Assembly (NCBI RefSeq): GCF_000254135.1
Contig: NZ_AINS01000059.1
Coordinates: 1-37,809 of the forward strand
Length of the DNA stretch: 37,809 nucleotides
Source of the DNA: Campylobacter coli LMG 9860
GTDB lineage: Bacteria; Campylobacterota; Campylobacteria; Campylobacterales; Campylobacteraceae
Reading direction: 5' to 3'
The position numbers and the translations under genes are program-made. Below, piece after piece: positions 27,514-36,385 of this stretch (the stretch's first letter is position 1; each line of letters opens with the position of its first letter). A model generated the notes under the pieces. The model saw only the letters and a list, made by a program, of their open reading frames with translations. It was not told the origin of the DNA and did not search any database.

Positions 27514-29808
27514 TTATCCTAGTTTCAAATTTTTTCTAACCACATTTTCCAAATATTCTGGAGAATAAGGTTTGGTAATGTATTCCGTCATACCTACTTC
27601 AACACCTCTTAGACGATCAGTTTTGCTTGTTCTTGAAGTAACTGCAATGAGCGGTAAATTGCGATATTTAGAATATTTTCTAATTTCACCCGCTAAGGTA
27701 TAACCATCCATTCTTGGCATCTCGATATCAATTAATATCGCATCAATATCATGATCGCCCGATTTTATAATATTTAATGCTTCAACGCCATTGGTAGCTT
27801 CAATAAGACTAACTCCTAGCGGTTCTAAAGCTTTTTGCATTAAAGTTCTATCCATTTTAGAATCATCAACGATTAAGACCTTGTAATCACTTGGTTTTTC
27901 TTTTGGTTTTTTAGCACTTGATTCTAATTGCGCTTTAATATCAACTTTTATTTCTTTTGCCATATCCATCATAGCGCCTACATCAATGATTAATGTCACC
28001 CTACCATCACCACGGATTGTAGCTCCTGCTATACCTTGGATATTTTGTAAATAATCACCCATGGATTTAATAACTATTTCTTCTTGTCCTACAAGAGTAT
28101 CTACTATAATACCAAGCTTGCTTTCTGCTACCCCTATAACAACGACATAAGTTTGATCACCGCTTTCAAGCACTTGTTTAACTCCAAAGACATCAGAAAG
28201 TCTTACAAGAGAAAGTACTTCATCTCTAAGGCGCAATACATTTTTGCCTTCAATAGTGTAAATATCATCAATTGGCACTCTAACTGTTTCAAGAACGCTT
28301 GCAAGTGGAATTGCATAGAATTCCTCTTGAGTTCCTACAAGTAAAGATTGAATGATTGCCAAGGTAAGAGGAATTTTAAGTTTAAACGAACTTCCTTTAC
28401 CTAACTCACTATCAATTTCAATTACCCCATTAAGTTTTTCGATGTTGGTTTTAACAACATCCATTCCTACGCCACGACCTGAAACATTTGTTACTTTAGC
28501 CGCAGTTGAAAAACCAGGCTTGAAAATCAAAGCAAAAGCTTCTTTGTCTGTCATTTGATCTGCTTCTCTTTCGGTAATCAAATTCTTTTCTATAGCTTTA
28601 GCTTTTAGGCCATTTGCATCAAGTCCCTTACCATCATCGGTAATTTCTACAACTATATGGTTTCCTTCATTGTAAGCTTTAAGTTGGACTATACCTTTTT
28701 CAGGTTTTCCATTCGCTGCACGAGTTGCTGGATCCTCAACACCATGATCACATGAATTTCTAATCATATGCATGATAGGATCGCCAATTTCCTCTACGAT
28801 AGATTTATCAAGTTCAGTTTCTTCACCTGTAATTTCAAGTTCTATTTGCTTTCCTAATTCACGACTTAAATCACGAACAACTCTTGGGAATTTATTGAAA
28901 ACTTTTGCTATAGGTTGCATTCTTGTTTTCATCACAGCAAGCTGAACATCAGTTGTAATAATACTTAATTGACTTACAACCTGATTAAGTTCTTCAAGGA
29001 ATTTTTCTCCTTCATAACGCTCTTCAACATCATCGTAAATTTTAAGCAAACGGTTTTTGCCTAAAACAAGCTCCCCAATTAGATTCATTAAGTGATCTAA
29101 TCTTTTTACTTCAACGCGTATGGTTTGATCCATACTGCCTCCACCGCCTCCACTAGCAGGAACTTTTTTCTCCATATTTTCAGCTTTTGGTGTGCTTGCT
29201 GCTGGTTTAGAAGTTGTAGAAGCTGCAGTATTTTGCTTTTTCTGAGCACGACGTGCTTGATCTTCTGCTTTCCTAGCCTTTAGTAATCTTTCTATTTCGG
29301 CTTCAACTTCAGAATCGCTTAATTGATTAACATCTACTTCAGGTTCTGGTGTAGGAGCTGGTTCTTCCTTTTGAGGAGCTTCTACAGGAGTTTCATTTTC
29401 AACGCCATTTGGAGATTCTCCTTCTGATATAGCTGTTAATCTTGCACAAATTGGTTCTATATCCATTCCTATAGCTGTATCATTGCCGTTATCGCGTATA
29501 GAGTTAAGTAAGGTTTTCATTCTATCGATGGATTCTAAAACAACATCCATAATATCTGGAGTGATTTTTAATTCTCCATGTCTTGCTTTGTTTAAAACAT
29601 CTTCCATATGATGTGTTAATTTTGTTAAAACATCAAAATTTAAAAAGCTTGAAGAGCCTTTTACAGTGTGTGCTACACGGAAAATTCTGTTTAATAATTC
29701 TAAGTCTTCTGGATTTGTTTCAAGCTCCACTAAATCATGGTCGATTTGCTCAACTAGCTCAAAAGCTTCAACCAAAAAGTCTTCAAGTATTTCTTGCATA
29801 TCTTCCAT
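27514..29808 (-). CDS. cheA: Chemotaxis histidine kinase CheA with receiver domain (CheAY)
   Basis: 764 residues. Domains in order: Hpt (about 1-115) with phospho-acceptor His47 in RVAHTVKGSS; an acidic/Pro-rich linker (about 130-230); a dimerisation helix pair; an HATPase domain with MIRNSCDHGVED and GRGVGMDVVK; a CheW-like regulatory domain; and a C-terminal receiver (about 640-764) with DAILIDIEMPRMDG and the conserved KPY. Fusion to a receiver is the usual Campylobacter/Helicobacter form, in which the extra domain may act as a phosphate sink beside CheY. It lies 3 bases after cheV. Confidence 0.96.
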   Translation of the reverse strand: MEDMQEILEDFLVEAFELVEQIDHDLVELETNPEDLELLNRIFRVAHTVKGSSSFLNFDVLTKLTHHMEDVLNKARHGELKITPDIMDVVLESIDRMKTLLNSIRDNGNDTAIGMDIEPICARLTAISEGESPNGVENETPVEAPQKEEPAPTPEPEVDVNQLSDSEVEAEIERLLKARKAEDQARRAQKKQNTAASTTSKPAASTPKAENMEKKVPASGGGGGSMDQTIRVEVKRLDHLMNLIGELVLGKNRLLKIYDDVEERYEGEKFLEELNQVVSQLSIITTDVQLAVMKTRMQPIAKVFNKFPRVVRDLSRELGKQIELEITGEETELDKSIVEEIGDPIMHMIRNSCDHGVEDPATRAANGKPEKGIVQLKAYNEGNHIVVEITDDGKGLDANGLKAKAIEKNLITEREADQMTDKEAFALIFKPGFSTAAKVTNVSGRGVGMDVVKTNIEKLNGVIEIDSELGKGSSFKLKIPLTLAIIQSLLVGTQEEFYAIPLASVLETVRVPIDDIYTIEGKNVLRLRDEVLSLVRLSDVFGVKQVLESGDQTYVVVIGVAESKLGIIVDTLVGQEEIVIKSMGDYLQNIQGIAGATIRGDGRVTLIIDVGAMMDMAKEIKVDIKAQLESSAKKPKEKPSDYKVLIVDDSKMDRTLMQKALEPLGVSLIEATNGVEALNIIKSGDHDIDAILIDIEMPRMDGYTLAGEIRKYSKYRNLPLIAVTSRTSKTDRLRGVEVGMTEYITKPYSPEYLENVVRKNLKLG

Positions 29809-29811
29809 ATT

Positions 29812-30768
29812 TTACCCCTGTTCTTGAGATTGGTGTTTTTTGATGACTTTAGCAATTTCATTGAAGAAATCACTTGCATTAAATTTAACCAAATAGCTTT
29901 CACCACCGGCTTCATGAACACCTTTTTCATTCATAAATTCGTTAGATAAAGATGAGTTAAAGACTATAGGAATATCTTTAAATCTTGCATCTTCTTTGAT
30001 GCGTGCAGCAAAATGAAATCCATCCATTTGAGGCATTTCAACATCACTTACGATAATTTTTAATACAGAGCTTAAGTTTTCTCCATAAACTTGACTGAGT
30101 TCTTCAAGTTTATTTAAGCCTTCAACTCCGTCTTTAGCTTCAATTACTTGGAAGCCCATTTGTTGCATCATTTCTTTAACGCGTTTTCTAGCTGTCATAC
30201 TATCATCTAAAATAAGTGCTGATCCGCTGAATTTTTCAATTTTACTAAAATCTATATCGGTTTTAGGAGAGTAAATTCCTAAATCTTCAACAACACTTTC
30301 CAAATCAAGTATCAAAAGAACTTCATCATTTTCTATACGAGTGACACCTGTAATTTTTCCTTTATCTAAGGCACCTGAACCTGTAGAGAAAGTAGCTGGT
30401 TCTATATCTTTCCAATTGATACGGCGAATTCTTTTAGCTTCATGTACTATAAAGCCTATAAGAATATTACTAAATTCAGTGATAATAACTCTAGGTTTTA
30501 GCATAGTACTTTCTGGCTCGGTGATTTGCATCCATTTAGCAAGATTTACTACCGGTATAACTACGCCTCGAAGATCGAAAATTCCTTCGATATAATCAGG
30601 CACACCAGGAAGTTCTGTGAGGCTTGGAATTTTGATAATTTCTCTAACCTTAGAGACATTTACCCCATAAATTCCCTCATAGACTTTATCGTGTCCTTGC
30701 TTAAAGATACGGAAATCGACAAGCTCCATTTCATTTGAACCCGTTTTCACGATATTTTCATCAAACAT
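29812..30768 (-). CDS. cheV: Chemotaxis coupling protein CheV
   Basis: 318 residues: an N-terminal CheW-like domain (about 15-165) followed by a receiver (about 180-318) with the phospho-acceptor in KIIVSDVEMPQMDGF. CheV is a CheW variant whose coupling can be tuned by phosphorylation by CheA. It is directly before cheA. The start overlaps the end of the lpxH-like gene by 8 bases. All key parts are intact. Confidence 0.95.
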   Translation of the reverse strand: MFDENIVKTGSNEMELVDFRIFKQGHDKVYEGIYGVNVSKVREIIKIPSLTELPGVPDYIEGIFDLRGVVIPVVNLAKWMQITEPESTMLKPRVIITEFSNILIGFIVHEAKRIRRINWKDIEPATFSTGSGALDKGKITGVTRIENDEVLLILDLESVVEDLGIYSPKTDIDFSKIEKFSGSALILDDSMTARKRVKEMMQQMGFQVIEAKDGVEGLNKLEELSQVYGENLSSVLKIIVSDVEMPQMDGFHFAARIKEDARFKDIPIVFNSSLSNEFMNEKGVHEAGGESYLVKFNASDFFNEIAKVIKKHQSQEQG

Positions 30769-31519
30769 TTTGACCCCTCAATTTCTGTTCTCGAAATTTG
30801 ATTTCTTGACAGCATTCTACTACAAAAAAACTTCTCTCATATGCAAAACTAGCTAAGTTGAAATATTTAACATCTTTTTCATCTAATATTAAATTTTGAT
30901 GATAATGCCCTTCACATACCCAAAAGCCTAAATTTTCATATTTTTTATATCTTTCTTTGGCTAAATTTTTAAAATTTTCAATTTTATAAAAAAGATTTTT
31001 TTTATTTTGATTTTTAAGAATTTTATTTGAGATAGAATTGAAACTTATTTGATTTAAAAAATTTAAAAATACTAGCAAGTAATGGTTTCTTAAGCTTTTA
31101 AGAGCAAATTGCAAAGGTGGAGATAAAAAAATATCCCCATGAGCTAGAGTGATAAAAGAATTTTTAAAATCGGTATTTTTACCTTTACTTGTATGTAAAT
31201 TAAGTTTTAAGGGTTGTTCTTGTAGATTAAAAATTTTAACCCTTTGAAAAAAACGAGCGAGATTAAAATCATGATTTCCTTCAAGATAAATAATTTCCAT
31301 TTTTAAAGCAAGTTCTTCAAGAAGTTTAATATAGGGTTTCGCAAATTCATGCGTAGCAGAGATTTCACCTATAAGTAAGTCAAAAATATCTCCCATTAAA
31401 ATGAGTTGAGGTGTGGTAATTTCACTCCTTTTTAAAGCTTGTAAAAATTCCCAAAAGCCTCTTCTTTTATCATTTTCATGAGCATCTGCGATTAAAATCG
31501 CTCCATTTTGTAGTAAAAT
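30761..31519 (-). CDS. LpxH-like UDP-2,3-diacylglucosamine pyrophosphatase, probable ATT start
   Basis: Calcineurin-like metallophosphoesterase with the motifs of LpxH: D-x-H (ILIADAHE), GDxxD (LMGDIFD), GNHD (LEGNHDFN) and GHYH near the C-terminus. LpxH removes UMP from UDP-2,3-diacylglucosamine in lipid A synthesis, fitting lpxA and lpxB in the window. The first ATG in frame (31396) would delete the metal-binding D-x-H. The frame is open back to TAG at 31523-31525 and contains no ATG, GTG or TTG before that motif. AAGGA (31526-31530) sits 6 bases before ATT at 31519, giving 252 residues from ATT. A start-codon mutation is the alternative. Activity is inferred by family. Confidence 0.75.
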   Translation of the reverse strand: MLLQNGAILIADAHENDKRRGFWEFLQALKRSEITTPQLILMGDIFDLLIGEISATHEFAKPYIKLLEELALKMEIIYLEGNHDFNLARFFQRVKIFNLQEQPLKLNLHTSKGKNTDFKNSFITLAHGDIFLSPPLQFALKSLRNHYLLVFLNFLNQISFNSISNKILKNQNKKNLFYKIENFKNLAKERYKKYENLGFWVCEGHYHQNLILDEKDVKYFNLASFAYERSFFVVECCQEIKFREQKLRGQNV

Positions 31520-31528
31520 TTTCTATCC

Positions 31529-32014
31529 TTAAAATTTTAAAGGTTCATAGTTGATAGAGATAATTTCAAATTCGCTTTCTCCTTTTGGTAAACGCACTTT
31601 AAATTCATCTCCCTCTTTTTTACCAAGCATAGCCTTTGCAATAGGTGAAGCAATAGAAATATAACCCTTATCCAAATTTCCCTCACAAATACCTACTAGG
31701 GTATATTTGCTTTCTTTTTCAGTATCTAAATCCATAATCACCACAGAAGATCCAAATTTAACGCTATCATGTTCATAGCTTGAAGGATCGATGATCTGTG
31801 CTCTTGCGATTAAATCGCTAAGTTCTGCGATACGACTTTCTATCAAGGCTTGTTTTTCTCTTGCGGCATGGTATTCTGCATTTTCTTTTAAATCCCCATG
31901 ACTTCTTGCGGTGTCGATTTCTATCACAACAGCAGGGCGTTGGTTATCTTTTAAATCTTTTAATTCAGCGCTTAATTTATCATAGCCAAATTGGCTCATC
32001 GGTTCTTTTTGCAT
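31529..32014 (-). CDS. greA: Transcription elongation factor GreA
   Basis: 161 residues: an N-terminal coiled coil (about 8-80, with the acidic tip near [18 protein letters not shown]) and a C-terminal FKBP-like domain (about 88-161). It enters the secondary channel of RNA polymerase and triggers cleavage of backtracked RNA. The stop codon is inside the likely ribosome binding site region of the LpxH-like gene. It lies 18 bases after lpxB. Confidence 0.95.
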   Translation of the reverse strand: MQKEPMSQFGYDKLSAELKDLKDNQRPAVVIEIDTARSHGDLKENAEYHAAREKQALIESRIAELSDLIARAQIIDPSSYEHDSVKFGSSVVIMDLDTEKESKYTLVGICEGNLDKGYISIASPIAKAMLGKKEGDEFKVRLPKGESEFEIISINYEPLKF

Positions 32015-32032
32015 TTATATATCCTTAATTAT

Positions 32033-33130
32033 TTATTGATTTAATATTTTAGCGAGATTTTTCGCACTTCCAAATTTTAAATATTCTTTTAGAAAATGTA
32101 CTTTATCAAAAAATGCCTTATAATCATATTTATTATAAGCTTCATAAAGGTTTAAAACATTGACTTCATCTTGTAAAAATTCAGGATTTAAAGCTTCTTT
32201 TCCAGCAAAATCACAAAAAATATTTGCAAGCCCAATGTGTTTTAATTTTACAAAAAGTCTTGCGATAAATATATCAATAGTCTTTGCTTTATAAGCAAGC
32301 ACAAAAGGAGTTCCTACCAAAGCTGCTTCTAGGGTAGCAGTTCCACTACAAATAAAAGCAAAATCAGCTTTTTTAAGCACTTGGGGTGTATTGCTTTGTA
32401 TTTTAAAATCCTTTACATCGCCATAAATTTCTAATCTTTCGAGATTAAAAGGTGGCACACAAAGGATTTTTTCTCCTTCAAATTTGCGTGATAATTCTCT
32501 AAAAACAGGCATTAAACGCTTGATTTCACTGCGTCTTGAGCCTGGTAAAAACGCTATAGTCTTTTCACTTTCGTTTTTGCTAAGTAAAATTTTAATATCG
32601 TTTTCATTTTTAAAATCTTTAATTTCATCCAAAAGAGGATGTCCTACATATATGCTTTTACTAAAAAATTGCTCATCAAAAGGCAAGATAGAGACTAAAA
32701 CATCAAAATGGCTTTCTATAATAGGAATGCGCCCTTTTTTCCAAGCCCAAACTTGAGGCAAGATATAATAAATTCTTTTTGTTTTTGAATTTGCTTTTTT
32801 TAAAGCTTTAGCAAAAGGGATATTAAAAGCGGGAGAGTCAATACATAAAACCGCGTCTATTGTTTGATTTAAAGTCAAATTTACCAATTCTTTAATTGCT
32901 TTTTTTGCTTTAAAAATCAAAGGTAAAATTTCTACAAAACCCATGGCACTAAATTCATGCGAGCTATAAAGTGGCGTAGAATTTAGGGCAAATTCTTTGC
33001 ATAAATTTTCATCATAAATTCCATCAAGTTTAAATTCGCCAAATTCTTCTTTATAAGCTTTTAAAACTTCTTTTAAATGTAGGTTTGCCGAAGGTTCTAA
33101 GGCACATACTAAAAGATTTTTCATTTTCAC
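32033..33130 (-). CDS. lpxB: Lipid A disaccharide synthase
   Basis: 365 residues, GT19 glycosyltransferase at the inner membrane's cytoplasmic face. It joins UDP-diacylglucosamine and lipid X to make the lipid A backbone (here perhaps the diamino form). Family blocks: LEPSANLH at 11-18 (family: GExSGD-like), [14 protein letters not shown] (about 141-154), LPGSRRSEI (about 195-203) and CSGTATLE (about 260-267). Two in-frame ATGs (33130, 33124) give nearly the same protein. It heads the eight-gene minus-strand cluster; ATAATA on the plus strand at 33155-33160 is a weak -10 candidate. Confidence 0.94.
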   Translation of the reverse strand: MKMKNLLVCALEPSANLHLKEVLKAYKEEFGEFKLDGIYDENLCKEFALNSTPLYSSHEFSAMGFVEILPLIFKAKKAIKELVNLTLNQTIDAVLCIDSPAFNIPFAKALKKANSKTKRIYYILPQVWAWKKGRIPIIESHFDVLVSILPFDEQFFSKSIYVGHPLLDEIKDFKNENDIKILLSKNESEKTIAFLPGSRRSEIKRLMPVFRELSRKFEGEKILCVPPFNLERLEIYGDVKDFKIQSNTPQVLKKADFAFICSGTATLEAALVGTPFVLAYKAKTIDIFIARLFVKLKHIGLANIFCDFAGKEALNPEFLQDEVNVLNLYEAYNKYDYKAFFDKVHFLKEYLKFGSAKNLAKILNQ

Positions 33131-33202
33131 TCTCTATACAATTTTTAAAGTAAAATAATATCTAAATTTTTCTTAGCATTTGTTAGTTTTTATTGTTTTA
33201 AG

Positions 33203-33234
33203 TTTAATAATAATTAATAAAAATTATTATTAAA
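33203..33234. promoter_or_regulatory. Perfect 13-base palindrome upstream of zupT, Fur-box-like
   Basis: TTTAATAATAATT (33203-33215) and AATTATTATTAAA (33222-33234) are exact inverted repeats with spacer AATAAA. Two overlapping 15-mers, 33205-33219 and 33218-33232, each match the Helicobacter Fur box TAATAATnATTATTA at 13 of 14 defined bases. The site lies about 25-56 bases upstream of the likely -10 box. It may serve zupT, the divergent lpxB cluster, or both. Confidence 0.5.
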
Positions 33235-33258
33235 TAAAATTTATTTACTGATTTTTGC

Positions 33259-33264
33259 TATAAT
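33259..33264 (+). promoter_or_regulatory. Putative -10 box of zupT with near-leaderless start
   Basis: GCTATAATG: TATAAT at 33259-33264. An ATG overlaps the box at 33263, so it cannot be the start if this promoter is used. The next in-frame ATG at 33272 would be at or within a base or two of the transcript start. No Shine-Dalgarno sequence precedes it. Confidence 0.55.
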
Positions 33265-33271
33265 GCTTTTT

Positions 33272-34147
33272 ATGGAATTTACATTAGAACAAATTTTAGT
33301 AGCGATGGCTTTGACCATCCTTGCCGGACTTTCAACCGCTATTGGTTCTGTGATAGCATTTTTTAGCAGAAATGACAATCTTAGAATTCTTTCTTTTGGC
33401 CTTGGTTTTTCTGCTGGAGTGATGATATATATCTCTTTTATGGAAATTTTACCCTCTGCTTTTACAGATTTTAAAAAATACTATAATTCGAACTATGGAG
33501 AACTTTTAGCACTTTTGTGTTTTTTCGGTGGAATTTTTTTATCAGCCATCATCGATAAATTTATCCCAGAAGATGTCAACCCTCACGATCCTAAAGAAGA
33601 TCTAAGTGAGCTTAAAATTTGCCCCTTGCCTCAAAAAAATGAAAAAGCACCCGCTTTTCATGCAGGTGAACCTTTAAAAAAGATCAATGTAAAGGCATTG
33701 AAAAGAACAGGGATATTTACTGCACTTGCCATAGCGATACATAATTTTCCTGAGGGTTTTGCGACTTTTATCTCAAGCCTTGATAATCTTAGCTTTGGTG
33801 TGGCTATCGCTGTGGCTGTAGCTATACACAATATCCCTGAAGGAATGGCAGTTTCTTTACCGATTTATCATGCTACAAAGGATAAGAAAAAAGCCTTTAT
33901 TTACTCTGCACTTTCGGGTGTAGCCGAGCCTATGGGAGCGATTGTGGGAGCGTTTTTGATCTTGCCTATCATGAATGAGCTTACTTTAGCCATCACCTTT
34001 GCTGTAGTGGCTGGGATCATGGTGTTTATCTCTTTTGATGAGTTATTGCCTGCGGCAAAGACTTATGATAAAGCCCACGATAGCCTTTATGGACTTGTTT
34101 TAGGAATGGCGGTAATGGCGGTGAGTTTGATTTTGTTAAATCCTTGA
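33272..34147 (+). CDS. zupT: ZIP-family divalent metal transporter ZupT
   Basis: 291 residues from the ATG at 33272 (MEFTLEQ). Inner-membrane zinc transporter of the ZIP family, in E. coli also moving iron and manganese. About eight membrane helices, a His-containing loop around 115-140, and the paired transport motifs HNFPEG (about 163-168) and HNIPEG (about 191-196) on adjacent helices. In the C. jejuni order I recall, zupT lies next to docC; here it lies beside lpxB, so this region is arranged differently. The Fur-like palindrome suggests metal control. Confidence 0.93.
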   Translation: MEFTLEQILVAMALTILAGLSTAIGSVIAFFSRNDNLRILSFGLGFSAGVMIYISFMEILPSAFTDFKKYYNSNYGELLALLCFFGGIFLSAIIDKFIPEDVNPHDPKEDLSELKICPLPQKNEKAPAFHAGEPLKKINVKALKRTGIFTALAIAIHNFPEGFATFISSLDNLSFGVAIAVAVAIHNIPEGMAVSLPIYHATKDKKKAFIYSALSGVAEPMGAIVGAFLILPIMNELTLAITFAVVAGIMVFISFDELLPAAKTYDKAHDSLYGLVLGMAVMAVSLILLNP

Positions 34148-34162
34148 GTTAAATCAAGTTAT

Positions 34163-34187
34163 AAACCAAGCCATGAAAGCTTGGTTT
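34163..34187. terminator. Hairpin between zupT and cdtC remnant
   Basis: Stem AAACCAAGC (34163-34171) / GCTTGGTTT (34179-34187) with a 7-base loop, followed by TGTTAG; T- and A-rich on both sides. It lies between converging genes, so it could end transcription in both directions. The T-tract is short. Confidence 0.6.
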
Positions 34188-34200
34188 TGTTAGAAAAGTG

Positions 34201-34771
34201 TTAGTAAATTGCACTTGCTTCGATTATAGCAGGGGAGAAAAAGAAAAGTTTGCTTAATACAGTTACGATAGAACGATCCAAAAGGCATTCTCCTAAACCA
34301 AAGCGATTTTCTATGGCGATACTAGAGTCAGGAAAAGTGCTCATGCATTGATTGCCACCATTGGTTAAAGATCTAATTTGTATAGAACCATTTGTCATTG
34401 GTATGATAGAAAAATAGTCTGCATTGTTCCATCTTGCAAATCTTGTTTGCAAGATTTGGTGCCAAAACTTTTTTCACTTAAAACAGCTAGGCATATATCA
34501 TCGCCCCTAGGGCTTATAAACTGAACATAGCCAAAAGGCAAATCTTTTGCGTGCATATCCCTAGCTTTTAGCTCATCATTTGTTACAATCTCTTTTAAAA
34601 ACCAATTTTGATCTTCTAACCTTTTTGAAGTTTTTCTAAAAGGACTTAAAGAAATTCCTGTTTCTAAAGATCTTATAGCAAACATAGGAGTAAAGTCTGC
34701 TAATTCATCCAAGCTAGGCTCTGCTTTCAAAAAGCTCAAAAGGGCAAAAAATAAAATAAAAATTTTTTCAT
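34201..34771 (-). pseudogene. cdtC: cdtC, cytolethal distending toxin subunit C, two frameshifts
   Basis: CdtC is a ricin-like lectin subunit that, with CdtA, carries CdtB to the host cell surface. From the ATG at 34771 the frame ends after 11 codons (MKKFLFYFLPF then TGA). Restoring one T to the five-T run (plus-strand A run at 34758-34762) gives a proper signal peptide MKKFFILFFALLSFLKAEPS and joins the long frame. That frame runs to DLQDGTMQTIF and shifts again at a five-T run (34410-34414). With six T it continues SIIPMTNGSIQIRSL to the normal end EASAIY. The reconstructed protein, about 190 residues, matches CdtC in length and in FGYVQF, RSLETGI and IQIRSL. As written no full CdtC is made, unless the runs slip. 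Confidence 0.88.
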
Positions 34772-34780
34772 ATTAAGCTC

Positions 34781-35584
34781 CTAAGGTCTTCTAAAATTTA
34801 CAGGAAAATGATCTGAAGCCAAAAAGGTTCTTAATCCTGCTAAAGCTAAAATCGCAACTATCGGTGGTGGGTTGTATAAAGCTGCAGTGTTGGAATTTCC
34901 AGTGATAGCATAATCAATCGTTCTTCCACTTGTTTGCGTAGAAGAAGGCGGAACAACTACGCGAGTGCGCGCTCTTAAGTCAGGATCTAGCAAGGTTACT
35001 AAGGCGCCTGATTCTCTATTAAAATCGCCTAAAATCATCCAATTAATATCAGGTCTATTTCTAAAAAACATATCCACAGCAGCGACAATGGCTCCTGCGT
35101 CATTTCCCCCACTTGCTAGAGCGTGTATATTGAAAAAAGCATCATTGCCTATGCGTATGCCTATAATAGGTCTTGAAGCAACTGTTGGAGGGGGTAAAAC
35201 AAAAACTTCATCCGCTTGCACTCTGCTAACGATAGCTAAATTCACACGATTTGCTCCTACATCCACTCTAGAATAATATATATAAACAGAGCTAGGTCTT
35301 GATACAGAGCCTAAATTCCATATGTATTCATGTATAGGAATACCCACGCCCACGGGTTGTACCTGTCTAGGAGTCATCATAGCTGTACTAGGTAAAACCC
35401 CCGCTTCTTGAACAGCTAAAACATCCATAGGATTTGCACCGGTTATGAGTTGTCTTATACTAACATTCCATTTGCTTTCAGTTGCAGCTGATGAGCCTTG
35501 CAAATTCCAAGTTCCGGTGTTGTAATTTTCTAAAGCGGCAAATAATACATTAAAACTTAAAATCAAAAATACTATTTTTTTCAT
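34781..35584 (-). CDS. cdtB: Cytolethal distending toxin subunit B (DNase)
   Basis: 267 residues, intact. The active subunit: a DNase I-like nuclease that enters the nucleus of host cells and causes DNA damage and G2 arrest. Signal peptide at about 1-16 (MKKIVFLILSFNVLFA). DNase I-fold residues present: Glu60 in AVQEAG, His154 in FNIHALASGGND, Asp187 and Asn189 in LGDFNRES, and Asp258-His259 in SDHFPV. It follows cdtA by 24 bases and precedes the broken cdtC by 9. It should be made if the operon is transcribed. Confidence 0.96.
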   Translation of the reverse strand: MKKIVFLILSFNVLFAALENYNTGTWNLQGSSAATESKWNVSIRQLITGANPMDVLAVQEAGVLPSTAMMTPRQVQPVGVGIPIHEYIWNLGSVSRPSSVYIYYSRVDVGANRVNLAIVSRVQADEVFVLPPPTVASRPIIGIRIGNDAFFNIHALASGGNDAGAIVAAVDMFFRNRPDINWMILGDFNRESGALVTLLDPDLRARTRVVVPPSSTQTSGRTIDYAITGNSNTAALYNPPPIVAILALAGLRTFLASDHFPVNFRRP

Positions 35585-35608
35585 TATCTTCCTTTCATAG
35601 CGAAAAAA

Positions 35609-36385
35609 TTAAATAGGAGCGCCTATATACCACTGTCTATCCAAATTCTTTTCTTTTTCTTTCAAACAATCGGTTAAATAAATATTATAAAAGCTCAAAT
35701 TAAATTCTTCCATTACATTTGAAACAGGTGTTTGTATACATTGTTGGGTGGCAAAATTTTGAATTTGATAAGCTCCATTAGTCATCGGATAAAGTCTCCA
35801 AAACTGCGCAAAATTTGTTTGATCACAAGGATAATGAACGATGCCATTTCTATAGGCGTTTAAGCAAGTAAATGTTTTTGCATTTTTAATCATTACTGTA
35901 TTGTTTGGAAATTCAATAAGCTGCCAAGCTCTTGCATCTCCAAAAGGTCTACTAGCAAATAAACTATATCCCCATATCCAATTGCCAGGATTTAAAGCCC
36001 AGATTGTTAAAGATGCTCCATTGGGATTCATAATAGTGACAAAATCACTTACCATACCTGTGTTTTCGTATAAAGCATTTGAAGCAAATTCGTTTGGAGA
36101 TTTTAGCCTTGGCAATGGACCTTTGACGGCATTATCTCCTTTAAAGGTATTAGGAGTGATTACAGGTGGGACAAGTGGTATGGCGGGAAATTTTTTACCT
36201 TCTACCAAGCTTGGTGTTTTTTGTTTGATAGGGGGTGTAGGTTTTGAACCAAGTTTTAAAGGATCGTTATCGTTAAATTTACCATAAGATCTTCCTAAAG
36301 GATTGATTTGTTGTTCTTTTGAAGAACAAGCTGAAAAAATGATTGTTACAATCAAAAACATTAGGCTTAATTTTATTTTTTGCAT
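35609..36385 (-). CDS. cdtA: Cytolethal distending toxin subunit A (lectin lipoprotein)
   Basis: 258 residues. Lipoprotein signal with lipobox FSAC, Cys20. A Pro-rich, low-complexity region (about 40-90) precedes a ricin B-type lectin domain (about 105-250) with motifs such as CLNAYRNGIVHYPC and QIQNFATQQC. CdtA and CdtC bind the host surface together. The ATG at 36385 lies 13 bases inside the end of the glpT pseudogene, with AGAGGA as ribosome binding site. So the toxin operon has no spacer of its own, and its promoter must lie in or before glpT. Confidence 0.95.
   Translation of the reverse strand: MQKIKLSLMFLIVTIIFSACSSKEQQINPLGRSYGKFNDNDPLKLGSKPTPPIKQKTPSLVEGKKFPAIPLVPPVITPNTFKGDNAVKGPLPRLKSPNEFASNALYENTGMVSDFVTIMNPNGASLTIWALNPGNWIWGYSLFASRPFGDARAWQLIEFPNNTVMIKNAKTFTCLNAYRNGIVHYPCDQTNFAQFWRLYPMTNGAYQIQNFATQQCIQTPVSNVMEEFNLSFYNIYLTDCLKEKEKNLDRQWYIGAPI

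Noticed and set aside
28084..28558. Plus-strand open frames of 68-86 codons inside cheA
   Set aside because: They are antisense to a strongly conserved kinase gene, with no ribosome binding sites or recognisable products.
29101..29400. Ala/Pro/Glu-rich low-complexity stretch in cheA as an insertion
   Set aside because: It is the normal flexible linker between the Hpt and dimerisation domains of CheA.
34965..36287. Plus-strand open frames of 103 and 128 codons opposite cdtB and cdtA
   Set aside because: Explained as shadows of the toxin genes; the reverse strands encode intact, recognisable CdtA and CdtB.
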